Notes: a model not told the origin generated them from the sequence alone. 35,770 bases of DNA from an uncultured Alphaproteobacteria bacterium (GCA_913048595.1 CAJWVJ010000006.1:1-35770); one strand, 5' to 3'; shown: positions 13,401 to 22,699, counted from the stretch's first letter. Translations and numbers: made by a program.

Positions 13401-14393
13401 GTGACAGCGGCAGATGCCACGCAAACCGATGCGCTTGCCAGGCTGGCGGCGGCGGCGCTTCATCTGTGGGATGTGCCGGAAGGTGCCGACGCGCGGCTGA
13501 TCAACCTGTCGGAGAACGCCACCTATCTTGTTGAGGCGGCGGGCGGTTACCGGTCGGTGCTGCGGATTCACCGCACCGGATATCACGGCCACAGGGCCAT
13601 CGAATGTGAACTTGCCTGGATGGCGGCGCTTCATGAACAGGGCGGTGTGGCCACGCCGCGGCCCCTTGCCGGGCGGGACGGAGCGCTGATCCAGACGTTC
13701 GGGACAGCCGAGCTGCCGCCACGTCATATGGTGATGTTCGAATGGCTTGCCGGCGCAGAGCCTGATCCGGATCAAAATCTTGTTGAACCCTTCCGCCAGC
13801 TTGGCGGGCTTGCCGCGCGCACCCATCTCCATGTCATCGGATGGAAGAGGCCGGACGGGTTCCAGAGGCTTGTCTGGGATGACGAGGCCGTGTTCGGCGC
13901 GGCCCCCAACTGGGGTGACTGGCGCGACGGGCCCGGGGTTGATGCCGCCGTGCGGGCTGTTCTTGAGCCAGCCGAAGCGCTGCTGCGCCGCCGGCTTGCC
14001 GCCTATGGCCGGGGCAAGGGGCGATATGGGCTGATCCATGCCGATATGCGGCTTGCCAATTTGCTGATCGAGGACGGCCACACGCGGCTGATCGATTTCG
14101 ATGATTGTGGCTTTGGCTGGTTCATGTACGACTTTGCCGCCGGAATCAGCTTCATGGAGGAGCATCCCCAGGTGCCGGCACTTCGCGCGGCCTGGCTGGA
14201 TGGATACCGAGTTGTCCGCCCCCTTGATCCCGAGGACGAGGATGAGATGGACAGTTTCGTCATGCTTCGCCGCATGGCCCTGCTGGCCTGGATCGGGTCA
14301 CATTCCGCCACCGACCTGGCGCGCACGCAGGCCCCGCATTTCGCGGCTGGAACGGTGCGGCTGGCGACGCGCTATCTGGCGCGGTTTTCCTGA
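13401..14393 (+). CDS. APH-family phosphotransferase (RdoA/SrkA or homoserine-kinase-like)
   Basis: 330 aa, GTG start with GGAGG 8 nt upstream. The kinase-like fold is shown by an N-lobe (LINLSENATYLVEA, YRSVLRIHRTGYHG), the catalytic loop LIHADMRLANLLIED (Asp and Asn of the Brenner motif) and the metal-binding LIDFDDCGFGWFMYDFA. Such enzymes phosphorylate small molecules or proteins; in catabolic operons they often act on amino acids, amines or sugars. Its stop overlaps the ATG of the DMT transporter (TGATG), so the two are coupled and head a plus-strand cassette with the MttB-like and ureohydrolase genes. The substrate is unknown. Confidence 0.85.
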   Translation: MTAADATQTDALARLAAAALHLWDVPEGADARLINLSENATYLVEAAGGYRSVLRIHRTGYHGHRAIECELAWMAALHEQGGVATPRPLAGRDGALIQTFGTAELPPRHMVMFEWLAGAEPDPDQNLVEPFRQLGGLAARTHLHVIGWKRPDGFQRLVWDDEAVFGAAPNWGDWRDGPGVDAAVRAVLEPAEALLRRRLAAYGRGKGRYGLIHADMRLANLLIEDGHTRLIDFDDCGFGWFMYDFAAGISFMEEHPQVPALRAAWLDGYRVVRPLDPEDEDEMDSFVMLRRMALLAWIGSHSATDLARTQAPHFAAGTVRLATRYLARFS

Positions 14394-15292
14394 TGGGGGC
14401 CGCCGGTCTGTCCCCAGACGAGGTGCGCGGGCACCTTGCCATGCTTGGCTTTTCGGCGCTTGTCGCCGGGTCCTTCAGCCTTGGGGCCATCGTCGCCAAC
14501 GACATCGCCCCGCTGGCCATCACCACGGCACGCTTCATCTTCGCCACCATCCTTATGGGCATGGTGGCGGCGCTGCAACGTGACCTGAAGCCTGAATATC
14601 TACGCCAACCCTGGCGCTACTTTGTTCTTGGCTGGCTGTTCACAGTCTATTTCGTGCTGATGTTCGAAGGGCTGAAGACAGCCAACCCGGTCTCGGCGGC
14701 GGCGGTGTTCACCCTGATGCCGCTGATGGCGGCCGGTTTCGGATGGCTTCTTCTTCGCCAGATCACGACACGGCGCATGGCGCTGGCACTCGGCATCGCC
14801 GCCTGCGGTGCGCTCTGGGTGATCTTCCGCGGTGATGTCGCGGCCATGCTGGCCTTTGATATCGGGCGCGGTGAGATGATCTATTTCTTCGGCTGCATCG
14901 CCCATGCCCTCTACACGCCGATGGTGCGCAAGCTCAATCGCGGCGAGGGGGCGGCGGTGTTCACCTTCGGCATGCTCGTCGCCGGATCGGTCATTCTGCT
15001 GGTGATCGGGTTCGAGCATATCCGCGCCACCGACTGGACCGCGCTTCCCATGATGGTGTGGATCACCATCGGCTATCTGACCCTGTTCTCGACCGCCTCG
15101 TCCTTCTTTCTTCTGCAATATGCGACGCTGCGCCTGCCAAGCGCCAAGGTCATGGCCTATTCCTATCTGACACCTGCCTGGGTGATGCTGTGGGAGATCG
15201 GGTTCGGCAGCGCGCTGCCGCCAGCGCCGGTGCTGTTCGGCATCGGGGCGACAGTGATCGCGCTGCTGATGCTTCTTCGCAACGAGACCTGA
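14393..15292 (+). CDS. DMT-superfamily (EamA) transporter
   Basis: A 299-aa inner-membrane protein with ten hydrophobic segments in two EamA repeats. Features are FSLGAIVANDIAPLAITTARF in the first repeat, NPVSAAAVFTLMPLMAAGFG, and STASSFFLLQYATLRLPSAK with SYLTPAWVMLWE in the second. Members export or import small metabolites and amino acids. It overlaps the kinase gene by 1 nt and is followed after 75 bp by the MttB-like gene. It probably moves the substrate or a by-product of that pathway, but the direction of transport cannot be read from the sequence. Confidence 0.88.
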   Translation: MGAAGLSPDEVRGHLAMLGFSALVAGSFSLGAIVANDIAPLAITTARFIFATILMGMVAALQRDLKPEYLRQPWRYFVLGWLFTVYFVLMFEGLKTANPVSAAAVFTLMPLMAAGFGWLLLRQITTRRMALALGIAACGALWVIFRGDVAAMLAFDIGRGEMIYFFGCIAHALYTPMVRKLNRGEGAAVFTFGMLVAGSVILLVIGFEHIRATDWTALPMMVWITIGYLTLFSTASSFFLLQYATLRLPSAKVMAYSYLTPAWVMLWEIGFGSALPPAPVLFGIGATVIALLMLLRNET

Positions 15293-15367
15293 GCTCACAA
15301 AGCTCTTGTCGCCCGCGCCACAAGCCGCAATGCTTGTGCATCCCCGGATCTGTCAGGATTTGCCAGC

Positions 15368-16930
15368 ATGGTCGACAAACAACCGACACCCCGCCAGCGC
15401 CGAGGCCGCCGCGCCGCGCCTGCTACCGGCAAAGGCCCGGCGCTGCTTCCCGTCGGGGGGCGGCTGACGCTGCTGTCGGATGACGAGCTGGCGCGGATTC
15501 ACGCCGCCGCGCTGACGCTTCTTGCCGAGACCGGACTTGCCGAGGCACCTGACGAGGCCGCCGCGCTGGTGACCGATGCCGGCGGCAGCCTGTCGCCCGA
15601 TGGCAGGCTGCTGTTCCCCCCGGGGCTGGTGGAACATGTGCTCGGCCTTCTGCCGCGTAAGATCACCTTGTCAGGCCGGCGGCCCGGCACCGAACTGACG
15701 CTTGGCGGCCAGCAGGTTCATCTCGGCACAGGCGGCGCCTCGCCGCAGATTCTCGATCTGGACACGGGACGCTATCGCGACTCGGCCCTTGCCGACATCT
15801 TCGATGCGGCGCGAATCGTCGAGGCGATGGACCATATCCATTTTTTCAGCCGCCCGATGGTGGCGCGCGACATCGAGGATACGGCGGCGATGGAGCTGAA
15901 CACCGCCTGGGCCTGCCTTTCCGGCACCTCAAAACATGTGATGGTCAGCGCCTCCTCGCCGGAATCGGTTGATGCCATCGCCACACTGGCGCATGAAATC
16001 GCCGGCTCGGAAGCCGCCTTCAGGGCCGTGCCCTTCCTGTCACTCAACATCAATCATGTGGCCCCGCCGATGCGCTTCGATCCGGATTCGGCGCGGGTGC
16101 TGATCCATGCGGCGCGGCGCGGTATTCCGGTGATGGTCAACACATTTGGCCAGCTCGGCGCCTCGAGCCCGGTGACCATCGCCGGATGTGTGGCGCAGAC
16201 AACGGCCGAGACGCTTGCCGGCATGGTGCTGGCCTGGCTGGCGGCACCGGATGTGCGCGCCATTTTCGGCCCGCGCCCGATGGTGACGGATCTTCGCACC
16301 GGCGCGATGGCCGGCGGTGGCGGCGAGCAGGCCAAGCTGACAGCGGCGGCGATCCAGATGGCCCGGCATTACGGCCTTCCCAGCTCGACCATCGCCGGTG
16401 CCACCGATTCAAAATGGCCCGACGCGCAGGCCGGCCATGAAAAATGCCTGGCAGTGACGATGGCGCTTCAGGCCGGGGCGCATTTCGTCACCCAGGCCGC
16501 CGGCACCCAGGCCAGCCTCATGGCCACCGCGCTGGAATCCTATGTCATCGACAATGACATGCTTGGCAGCATCCTCAGCGCCCACACAGCCATCGAGGTG
16601 TCGGAGGAGACGCTGAATCCGGCGGCCATCCATGGCGCGGCCACCGGGGCCGGGCATTTCCTTGGCGAGGCTGAGACGCTGGCGCGGATGAACAGCGATT
16701 TTCTCTACCCGCAGATCGGCGACAGGCGCAGCATCGGTGAATGGCAGGATGACGGCGCCGCCGACAGCTGGCAGCGGGCGCATGCGCGGGTGCGCGATAT
16801 CCTGGCCGCGCCACCACCCGCCATCATCGATGCGGCGCTGGCGGCCGATCTTGAAACCCGCTTTGGCCTTCGCCGGTTTGCTGGCGGCGGCCCGCACCAA
16901 TCCGCGACACAGGAGAGCTCGCATGGCTGA
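15368..16930 (+). CDS. MttB-family (trimethylamine methyltransferase-like) corrinoid-type methyltransferase, non-pyrrolysine
   Basis: A 520-aa protein matching the MttB superfamily over its whole length. Recognisable parts are LSDDELARIHAAALTLLAET, the ILDLDTGRYRDSALADI segment, MELNTAWACLSGTSKHVM, and the glycine-rich AGATDSKWPDAQAGHEK and QAAGTQASLMATALESYV stretches. No in-frame amber codon interrupts it, so it is a non-pyrrolysine member like the glycine betaine demethylase MtgB; these demethylate quaternary or methylated amines. No cognate corrinoid protein is seen in the window. The first ~25 residues are basic and low complexity. It overlaps the ureohydrolase gene by 8 nt, which strongly suggests a shared pathway. 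Confidence 0.87.
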   Translation: MVDKQPTPRQRRGRRAAPATGKGPALLPVGGRLTLLSDDELARIHAAALTLLAETGLAEAPDEAAALVTDAGGSLSPDGRLLFPPGLVEHVLGLLPRKITLSGRRPGTELTLGGQQVHLGTGGASPQILDLDTGRYRDSALADIFDAARIVEAMDHIHFFSRPMVARDIEDTAAMELNTAWACLSGTSKHVMVSASSPESVDAIATLAHEIAGSEAAFRAVPFLSLNINHVAPPMRFDPDSARVLIHAARRGIPVMVNTFGQLGASSPVTIAGCVAQTTAETLAGMVLAWLAAPDVRAIFGPRPMVTDLRTGAMAGGGGEQAKLTAAAIQMARHYGLPSSTIAGATDSKWPDAQAGHEKCLAVTMALQAGAHFVTQAAGTQASLMATALESYVIDNDMLGSILSAHTAIEVSEETLNPAAIHGAATGAGHFLGEAETLARMNSDFLYPQIGDRRSIGEWQDDGAADSWQRAHARVRDILAAPPPAIIDAALAADLETRFGLRRFAGGGPHQSATQESSHG

Positions 16931-17900
16931 CGACCAGTTTTTCATCCCCGTATCGGCCATGGAGATGCCGCGGTTCGCCGGCGTGCCGAGCTTCATGCGC
17001 CTGCCGCATCTGGAGATGGATTCGCCCCGGATCGACGAGGTCGAGATGGGGCTTGTCGGCGTTCCCTGGGATGCCGGCACCACCAACAGGCCGGGCCCGC
17101 GCCATGGCCCGCGCCAGCTTCGTGACCTGTCGACCATGATCCGGGCGATGAATCCGGTCACCGGCGTAAACCCGTTCACCCTGGTGAACTGCGCCGATCT
17201 TGGCGATGTCGGGCCGAACCCCATCGATCTGGAAGAAAGCATGACGCGGATCGCCGAATTCTACGCCGGGCTGCGCCGCCGCGGGATCGCGCCAATGACG
17301 GCCGGTGGCGATCATCTTGTCTCGCTTCCGGTGCTGCGCGGTCTGGCCGGCGACGGACCGCTGGGGATGATTCATTTCGATGCCCATACCGACCTGTTCG
17401 ACAGTTATTTCGGCGGTTTCCGCTACACCCATGGCACCCCCTTCCGGCGTGCCATCGAGGAAGGCTTGCTTGATCCGAGGCGGGTGGTGCAGATCGGTAT
17501 TCGTGGCACCGCCTACAACACCGAGGATATCGACTGGGGGATTTCGCAAGGGGTGCGGATCATTCGCATCGAAGAGCTGTTCGAGCGCGGTATTCCGGCG
17601 GTGATGGAGGAGGCCCGCGCCATCGTCGGCGCGAAGCCGGCCTATTGTTCCTTCGATATCGATTTCATCGATCCCAGCTACGCCCCCGGCACCGGCACGC
17701 CGGAAATCGGCGGGGTCAATTCCTTCGAGGCGCAGCGGGTAGTCCGGGAACTGTCGGGCGTGGACCTTGTCGGGGCGGACCTTGTCGAGGTCTCGCCGCC
17801 CTTTGATGCGGCAGGCGGCACCGCCTGGCTCGGCGTGTCGATCATGTTCGAGATCATGTGTGTTCTCGCCGAGGCGATTGCGGCGCGCCGAAACGGTTAG
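16923..17900 (+). CDS. Arginase/agmatinase-family ureohydrolase
   Basis: A 325-aa binuclear manganese enzyme that hydrolyses a guanidino group to urea plus an amine. The metal ligands are present: His131 in GGDHLVSLP, Asp153, His155 and Asp157 in HFDAHTDLFD, and Asp245 and Asp247 in SFDIDFIDPSYAPGTGTPE. The latter motif with GGVNSFEAQ is of agmatinase or guanidinobutyrase type rather than classical arginase. ATG 16923 lies inside the end of the MttB-like gene, with AGGAGA 8 nt upstream. The true substrate may be agmatine, guanidinobutyrate, guanidinopropionate or another guanidino compound. It converges on the isomerase-like gene with a 10-bp gap and no terminator. Confidence 0.9.
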   Translation: MADDQFFIPVSAMEMPRFAGVPSFMRLPHLEMDSPRIDEVEMGLVGVPWDAGTTNRPGPRHGPRQLRDLSTMIRAMNPVTGVNPFTLVNCADLGDVGPNPIDLEESMTRIAEFYAGLRRRGIAPMTAGGDHLVSLPVLRGLAGDGPLGMIHFDAHTDLFDSYFGGFRYTHGTPFRRAIEEGLLDPRRVVQIGIRGTAYNTEDIDWGISQGVRIIRIEELFERGIPAVMEEARAIVGAKPAYCSFDIDFIDPSYAPGTGTPEIGGVNSFEAQRVVRELSGVDLVGADLVEVSPPFDAAGGTAWLGVSIMFEIMCVLAEAIAARRNG

Positions 17901-17910
17901 GCGGGGACGG

Positions 17911-18756
17911 TCAGGCCGTCTCCATCTCGTCCCACATCTCCATCACCCAGCGGCGGATGGTCAGCGCCTCGTCCCAGCGGCTCGACATTTCGCGCCCGTC
18001 CGGGCCGGTCATCGCATATTCCGGCGGGCCAAGTTCACACAGGAAGATACAGTCGCCGGTCACGTTGCGCTCACGCCAGCTCTGCAACCCGTCGCGCCAC
18101 CATCCCCGGAACAGCTCGACCCATTTTGCGTGCTGTGGGAAATCCAGCTGAAGCTGGATCTGCTGGCGGCTGGCCACGCGCCCCTGGAAACTGTCGGACC
18201 GGTTGATGATCCGCCGGATCAGCTCCTGGTCGCGGTGGTCCAGCGGAAGCTTGAATTCCCGGTCGACGACAAAATGCGAAAGATCGGCGCAAAGCCGCAT
18301 TTCCGGCACGGCGTCGATCAGGCAGAGCGTGGCGTAAAGATCGTTGGTGATGCAGTTGCGATGGGTCTCGAACTGGATCGGCATGCCAACCTCGTCCGCC
18401 ATGTCGATCCATTTGCGGATCACCGGGATCATGCCCTCAACGCTGAGCGGCATGACCTGGCCGATGACATCGACGAAGGGCGCGCCGAAATCCTTAGCCA
18501 TGATCAGCGTTTCGCGAAGCGATTCGATGGTTTTGGGGAAGGCGACGATCAGCGGCTTCAGGCCGGTGCGCTCGATATGCGGGCGGACCTCGCGGGCCTG
18601 TGCCACATCGCCGGCCCCAAGGTCTATGGCCATGCCATCATAGCCGGCGCCAGCCACCTTCTCGCAGATCGCGTCATAGGAGAGAATCTCGCCGCTGGCA
18701 TCATGCGGCATCATTGCCCAGAGCGAGGTATAGGTCCGAAGCCGGCGGCCGGCCAT
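17911..18756 (-). CDS. Xylose isomerase-like TIM-barrel protein (sugar phosphate isomerase/epimerase family)
   Basis: 281 aa. The pattern YDGMAIDLG, LKPLIVAFPK, FGAPFVDVIGQV, ADEVGMPIQFETHRNCITND, LCADLSHFVVDREF and IFLCELGPPEYAM is that of the AP-endonuclease-2/xylose-isomerase TIM barrel, with Glu, His and Asp metal-ligand candidates on the strand ends. These proteins isomerise, epimerise or dehydrate sugars and related hydroxy compounds. It is the last gene of the minus-strand operon, starting 5 nt after the desaturase stop. The start ATG at 18756 has a rather distant GAGG. The substrate is unknown. Confidence 0.8.
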   Translation of the reverse strand: MAGRRLRTYTSLWAMMPHDASGEILSYDAICEKVAGAGYDGMAIDLGAGDVAQAREVRPHIERTGLKPLIVAFPKTIESLRETLIMAKDFGAPFVDVIGQVMPLSVEGMIPVIRKWIDMADEVGMPIQFETHRNCITNDLYATLCLIDAVPEMRLCADLSHFVVDREFKLPLDHRDQELIRRIINRSDSFQGRVASRQQIQLQLDFPQHAKWVELFRGWWRDGLQSWRERNVTGDCIFLCELGPPEYAMTGPDGREMSSRWDEALTIRRWVMEMWDEMETA

Positions 18757-18761
18757 CCCCG

Positions 18762-19742
18762 TCAGGCCTCGAGCCTGACCTGGCGGCCGCCCTTGGCCGG
18801 CACGATCCAGACATCATCCATCGGCCACTGGCTTTCATCCTTCTGCATCAGCCGCTTCATCACCTCGACCTGGAACTCGATCCAGCCCATGCGATGAACC
18901 GGGCCGGCGGCATCCTCGATCTTGTCGTTCAGCCTGCGAAGCTGCCAGAAAGGCACCGACGGATAGCTGTGATGCGCGGTGTGGTACGGCATCTGCCAGC
19001 ACAGCCAGCGCATCAGCGCGTTGGTGCGGGTCGAGCGGGTGTTGTTCAGAATGTCGCTTTCATGCGTCAGGCCAAGATGCTCGATGGTGTTCTGCATCTG
19101 GTGGACGGGCTTCGTCAGCACCATCGGCAGCAGCCAGAAGGTGACAGCGGCCCAGCTCTGGAAATAGACCGAGGCGGCGGCGATCACCGCGTAGCCGGCG
19201 ATATGAAGCCGCGACTCACGGATGATCTTGGCTTCCAGCGCTTTGCTGATATAGGGCTCGATGATGATGCCACGGGCCCGGCGGACCAGGCCGTCGACGC
19301 GGTTGTACCAATAGGTGAAGCCCCAGAAATAAAGCAGATAGCTCTTCAGCGTGTAGGGCGCGCGGGTCAGTTCGCCGTCGCGTTCCCAGTTTGCCGTCCA
19401 GCGGTGATGGGCCTGATGCATCGCCATGTCATAATCGCGCGGGAACATCATCAGAAACCCGACTGTGCGCCCGAACAGCTCGTTCAGAAAGCGGGTCCTG
19501 AACACGGTCCAGTGCGACAACTCATGCTGTGCGGCATAAAGAAAATTGACGGTAACCCCGAGGCAGAAGCCGGTGGCGATCACCCACCATGTGTCCATTG
19601 CCAGATAATGCAGATAGCCAAGCACGAGAATGGCGCCGGCATGGCTACCAAGCTGCAGCGCGCCGGCAAGGTCCGACTTGGCATTGAACGCCTTCAGTTC
19701 CGCTCCGGTCAGAAGCTTTCTTGTGGAGAAGCTCTCTTCCAT
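18762..19742 (-). CDS. Membrane diiron fatty acid desaturase/hydroxylase family protein
   Basis: About 326 aa with the three histidine boxes of the family: HELSH (residues 73-77), HQAHH (109-113) and a third HTAHH in MPYHTAHHSYPS. Hydrophobic pairs flank them (AGAILVLGYLHYLA, TWWVIATGFCLGVTVNFL, WAAVTFWLLPMVL). ATG 19742 has GAGG 8 nt upstream; the ATG at 19748 is too close to it. Family members desaturate or hydroxylate acyl chains, carotenoids or small amines. Being placed between an ABC importer and a TIM-barrel isomerase suggests a catabolic oxygenation rather than lipid remodelling (inference). A 111-bp gap separates it from the ATPase gene, so it may also have its own promoter; none is clear. 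Confidence 0.85.
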   Translation of the reverse strand: MEESFSTRKLLTGAELKAFNAKSDLAGALQLGSHAGAILVLGYLHYLAMDTWWVIATGFCLGVTVNFLYAAQHELSHWTVFRTRFLNELFGRTVGFLMMFPRDYDMAMHQAHHRWTANWERDGELTRAPYTLKSYLLYFWGFTYWYNRVDGLVRRARGIIIEPYISKALEAKIIRESRLHIAGYAVIAAASVYFQSWAAVTFWLLPMVLTKPVHQMQNTIEHLGLTHESDILNNTRSTRTNALMRWLCWQMPYHTAHHSYPSVPFWQLRRLNDKIEDAAGPVHRMGWIEFQVEVMKRLMQKDESQWPMDDVWIVPAKGGRQVRLEA

Positions 19743-19853
19743 GATCATCACCTCACGCAGGTAGTCGGGCTGCCGGTTCACACGGCAGTATCAGACAGTA
19801 CCCTAGATTTCACAATGACAGGCCGCGATGTGGCCAGACGTCACAGCAACAGG

Positions 19854-21509
19854 CTACATCTTGCTGACGGCGGCGTCGCCCAGATTCTCGACACCGCGCT
19901 GTGCCAGCAGCTCGTCCAGCCAGTCCGGGTTCATTTCCGGCACCGAGCTGAGAAGAAGATCAGTATAGTCATGGTGCGGCGGGGTGAACATCTCGTCCTT
20001 CGGCCCGGACTCGACGATCAGGCCATCCTTCATCACAACCACTTCATCGGCGATGGCGCGCACCGTCGACAGATCGTGGGTGATCAGCATGTAGGACAGC
20101 TTCATCTCTTCCTGAAGCCGGGTCAGAAGCTTCAGGATGCCTTCCGCCACAAGCTGGTCGAGGGCCGAGGTCACCTCGTCGCAAATGATGAATTTCGGCT
20201 CCGCCGCCAGCGCCCGCGCGATGCCGATGCGCTGTTTCTGGCCGCCCGACAGCTCCGACGGCAGACGGTTGATGTATTCCTTCGGGTCCATCTCGATCAG
20301 CTCGAGAAGCTCCTCGACGCGGCGACGTTTTTCGGCACCTTTCAGGCCAAGATAGAATTCCACCGGCCTGCCGATGATCTCGCCGATCCGCTTGCGCGGG
20401 TTCAGCGCGGTATCCGCCATCTGGTAGATCATCTGCACCTGGCGAAGCTGGTTGACGCTGCGTTTGCGGTAATCCGCGGGGAGCACCTTGTTCGCGAAGG
20501 CGATCTCGCCCGTCTTCGGCGGCAAAAGCCCGGTGATGCAGCGTGCCGTTGTCGATTTGCCGGAGCCGGATTCGCCGACAACGGCGACGGTCCTGCCTTC
20601 ATGAATGTCGAAGCTGACATCACGCACAACCGGATCACCATTGCCATAGGCGGCGGTGACGTTGCGAAGGCTGATCACCGGAACGGCGTCCTTGGAGGCC
20701 ATCGGCTTCTGCGGCCGCTGGAAGCTGCGCACGGCCCACAGGGACCTGGTGTAATCCTCGCGCGGGGCGTCAAGCATGGTGCGGGTGTCGGCCTCCTCGA
20801 CCTCGTCGCCGCGAAGCAGCACCTTCACCCGGTCCGCCATCTGCGCCACCACGGCAAGGTCATGCGTGATGTAGATGGCGGCTGTCTGGAACTGCTCGAC
20901 AATTTCGCGGATGGCGACAAGAACCTCGATCTGCGTCGTCACATCAAGTGCCGTCGTCGGCTCGTCGAAGATGATCAGGTCGGGGCGGCAGGACATGGCC
21001 ATCGCCGTCATCGCCCGCTGAAGCTGTCCGCCGGATACCTGGTGCGGATAGCGGAAGCCGATTTCCTGCGGATTGGGAAGCCGCAGCCGCTGATAGAGGT
21101 CCATGGCATCCGCCTCGGCCTCGCCGCGATTGGAAACACCGTGAAACATCGGCGCTTCGGCATGCTGGTTAATGATCTTGTGCGCCGGGTTGAAGCTTGC
21201 CGCCGCCGACTGCGCCACATAGGCGATGCGCTTGCCAAGAAGCTGGCGCCTGGTTTCGGCCGTGGCCGCGACAAGGTCGATCCCGTCAAACCGGATGTTG
21301 CCGCCGACGATTTCACAGCCGTCGCGGGTGAACCCCATCGCCGCCAGCCCCAGCGTGGATTTGCCGGCGCCCGATTCACCGATCAGCCCCATCACCTCGC
21401 CGCGGTTCAGCTCGAGGCTCACATCATTGATGATGCGGGTGCGGGTCTCGTCTGCGATCCCGTCGATTGCCAGATTGCTGATCTTGACCAGCGGTTCGCT
21501 CGCGGACAT
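19854..21509 (-). CDS. Fused double ATP-binding protein of a peptide/nickel-type ABC importer
   Basis: A 551-aa protein with two complete ABC domains, equivalent to DppD and DppF joined. Domain 1 has Walker A GESGAGKST, signature VSGGQLQRA and Walker B LIIFDEP. Domain 2 has GESGSGKST, LSGGQKQRI and FIICDEV; both have an H-loop (YITHDL and LITHDL). ATG 21509 has GGAG 8 nt upstream, and the gene begins 5 nt after the permease stop. The second Walker B carries V after the Glu instead of the usual P, a tolerated change. It energises the two permeases encoded upstream. Confidence 0.93.
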   Translation of the reverse strand: MSASEPLVKISNLAIDGIADETRTRIINDVSLELNRGEVMGLIGESGAGKSTLGLAAMGFTRDGCEIVGGNIRFDGIDLVAATAETRRQLLGKRIAYVAQSAAASFNPAHKIINQHAEAPMFHGVSNRGEAEADAMDLYQRLRLPNPQEIGFRYPHQVSGGQLQRAMTAMAMSCRPDLIIFDEPTTALDVTTQIEVLVAIREIVEQFQTAAIYITHDLAVVAQMADRVKVLLRGDEVEEADTRTMLDAPREDYTRSLWAVRSFQRPQKPMASKDAVPVISLRNVTAAYGNGDPVVRDVSFDIHEGRTVAVVGESGSGKSTTARCITGLLPPKTGEIAFANKVLPADYRKRSVNQLRQVQMIYQMADTALNPRKRIGEIIGRPVEFYLGLKGAEKRRRVEELLELIEMDPKEYINRLPSELSGGQKQRIGIARALAAEPKFIICDEVTSALDQLVAEGILKLLTRLQEEMKLSYMLITHDLSTVRAIADEVVVMKDGLIVESGPKDEMFTPPHHDYTDLLLSSVPEMNPDWLDELLAQRGVENLGDAAVSKM

Positions 21510-21514
21510 GGCGT

Positions 21515-22699
21515 CTACTCCTTCAGGCCGGATGCACGGTGCAGCATCCAGTCAACAACGAAATTCACCGCCACCGTCAGCAGCGCGATCGCCCCGGCCG
21601 CCATCAGCGGCAGCGAGGCCGTCAGCGGTCCGACAACCGGGAAGGGCGCATAGGCGATGAATTGCGACAGGTCACGGACCATGGTTCCCCAGTCGGCAAG
21701 TGGCGGCTGGATGCCGATGCCAAGGAAGGACAGCGATGCGATGGTCAGGAAGACGAAACAGAAGCGAAGGCCGAATTCCGCCAGCAGCGGCGCAAAGGCG
21801 TTCGGGGCGATCTCGCTGAAGATCAGATAGGACAGCTTTTCCCCGCGAAGCTTGGCCGCCTCGAAGAAATCCATCACCACGATGTTCATGCCGACGGCGC
21901 GTGACAGGCGGAAAACCCGTGTCGAATCAAGCACCGCGATGATCAGGATCATGAACAACGTCACCATTCCCTTTTCCGAGCCGAACCAGGCTGTTGCGAT
22001 GGTCATCAGAAGAAGCGCGAAGATCAGCTGCGGGATCGACATCAGCATATCGACGATGCGCGACAGCACCTGGTCGAGAACGCCGCCGATGGTGGCGGCC
22101 AGAAAGCCGAGGCTGATGCCGATGAAAAAGGCCAGAAGCGTGGTCACAAAGGCGATGCCGACCGTGTTCTGCGCGCCATAGATGAGGCGTGAGAGAATAT
22201 CGCGGCCGATCTGGTCTGTGCCAAGAAGGTGATCCGGACTGCCGCCCATGCCCGGATCGCCGCCGGGAAGCAGGTTGGCGTCCTTGAAAATCTCGGCCTG
22301 GCCGTAGGGCGCGATGACATCGGCGAAGATCGCGACAAAGGCATAGGCGATGATCAGCAGGATGCCGAGCGCCGCTGTCACCGGCATCGAGCGGAACAGC
22401 TTCCTTGTCGCGCTTGTGCCGACATGCCGGCCAAGCTGCTGGAACAGATAGCCGGCGATGCCGAACCCGACCACGCCATGGACGGCCCATTTGAAGAAGG
22501 TGGCCCCGGGGCCGAAATACAGCGCCAGCGCCTGGTAGAGGGTAACCACAAGAAGGCTGTAGCCGAACGCGCCGGTGGCCGACAGGTCGCGAAGACGCGC
22601 CACGCCCCTCGCGGCGCCGATCTGGCGCCCGCCAAAGAACAGCGCCAGCGCGCCGGCAACCACAAGGGCGGACCAATATGTAACGGACAGGCTTGGCAT
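21515..22699 (-). CDS. ABC importer permease, DppC type, with an extra N-terminal membrane region
   Basis: About 394 aa. The C-terminal ~290 residues are a normal DppC-like permease: LLGTDQIGRDILSRLIYG, six helices, and the EAA loop EAAKLRGEKLSYLIFSEIAPN. Before this lie ~105 residues with three hydrophobic segments (SALVVAGALALFFGG, FGYSLLVVTLYQALALYFG, WAVHGVVGFGIAGYLF), longer than the usual short N-terminus. Start ATG 22699 is supported only by a weak AGAG; GTG 22702 is adjacent. It lies 67 bp after the DppB-type gene and 5 bp before the ATPase gene. Confidence 0.9.
   Translation of the reverse strand: MPSLSVTYWSALVVAGALALFFGGRQIGAARGVARLRDLSATGAFGYSLLVVTLYQALALYFGPGATFFKWAVHGVVGFGIAGYLFQQLGRHVGTSATRKLFRSMPVTAALGILLIIAYAFVAIFADVIAPYGQAEIFKDANLLPGGDPGMGGSPDHLLGTDQIGRDILSRLIYGAQNTVGIAFVTTLLAFFIGISLGFLAATIGGVLDQVLSRIVDMLMSIPQLIFALLLMTIATAWFGSEKGMVTLFMILIIAVLDSTRVFRLSRAVGMNIVVMDFFEAAKLRGEKLSYLIFSEIAPNAFAPLLAEFGLRFCFVFLTIASLSFLGIGIQPPLADWGTMVRDLSQFIAYAPFPVVGPLTASLPLMAAGAIALLTVAVNFVVDWMLHRASGLKE

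Noticed and set aside
15368-16930. Possible pyrrolysine-type MttB
   Set aside because: The frame is read through without an in-frame amber codon, and no pyl genes are present, so it is a non-pyrrolysine family member.
18600-21653. Very long plus-strand open frame (about 1000 codons) opposite the ABC ATPase, desaturase and isomerase genes
   Set aside because: It lies antisense to genes with complete family motifs; its translation is rich in His, Arg, Gln and Asp with no recognisable domain. It is a by-product of high GC at third positions on the other strand.
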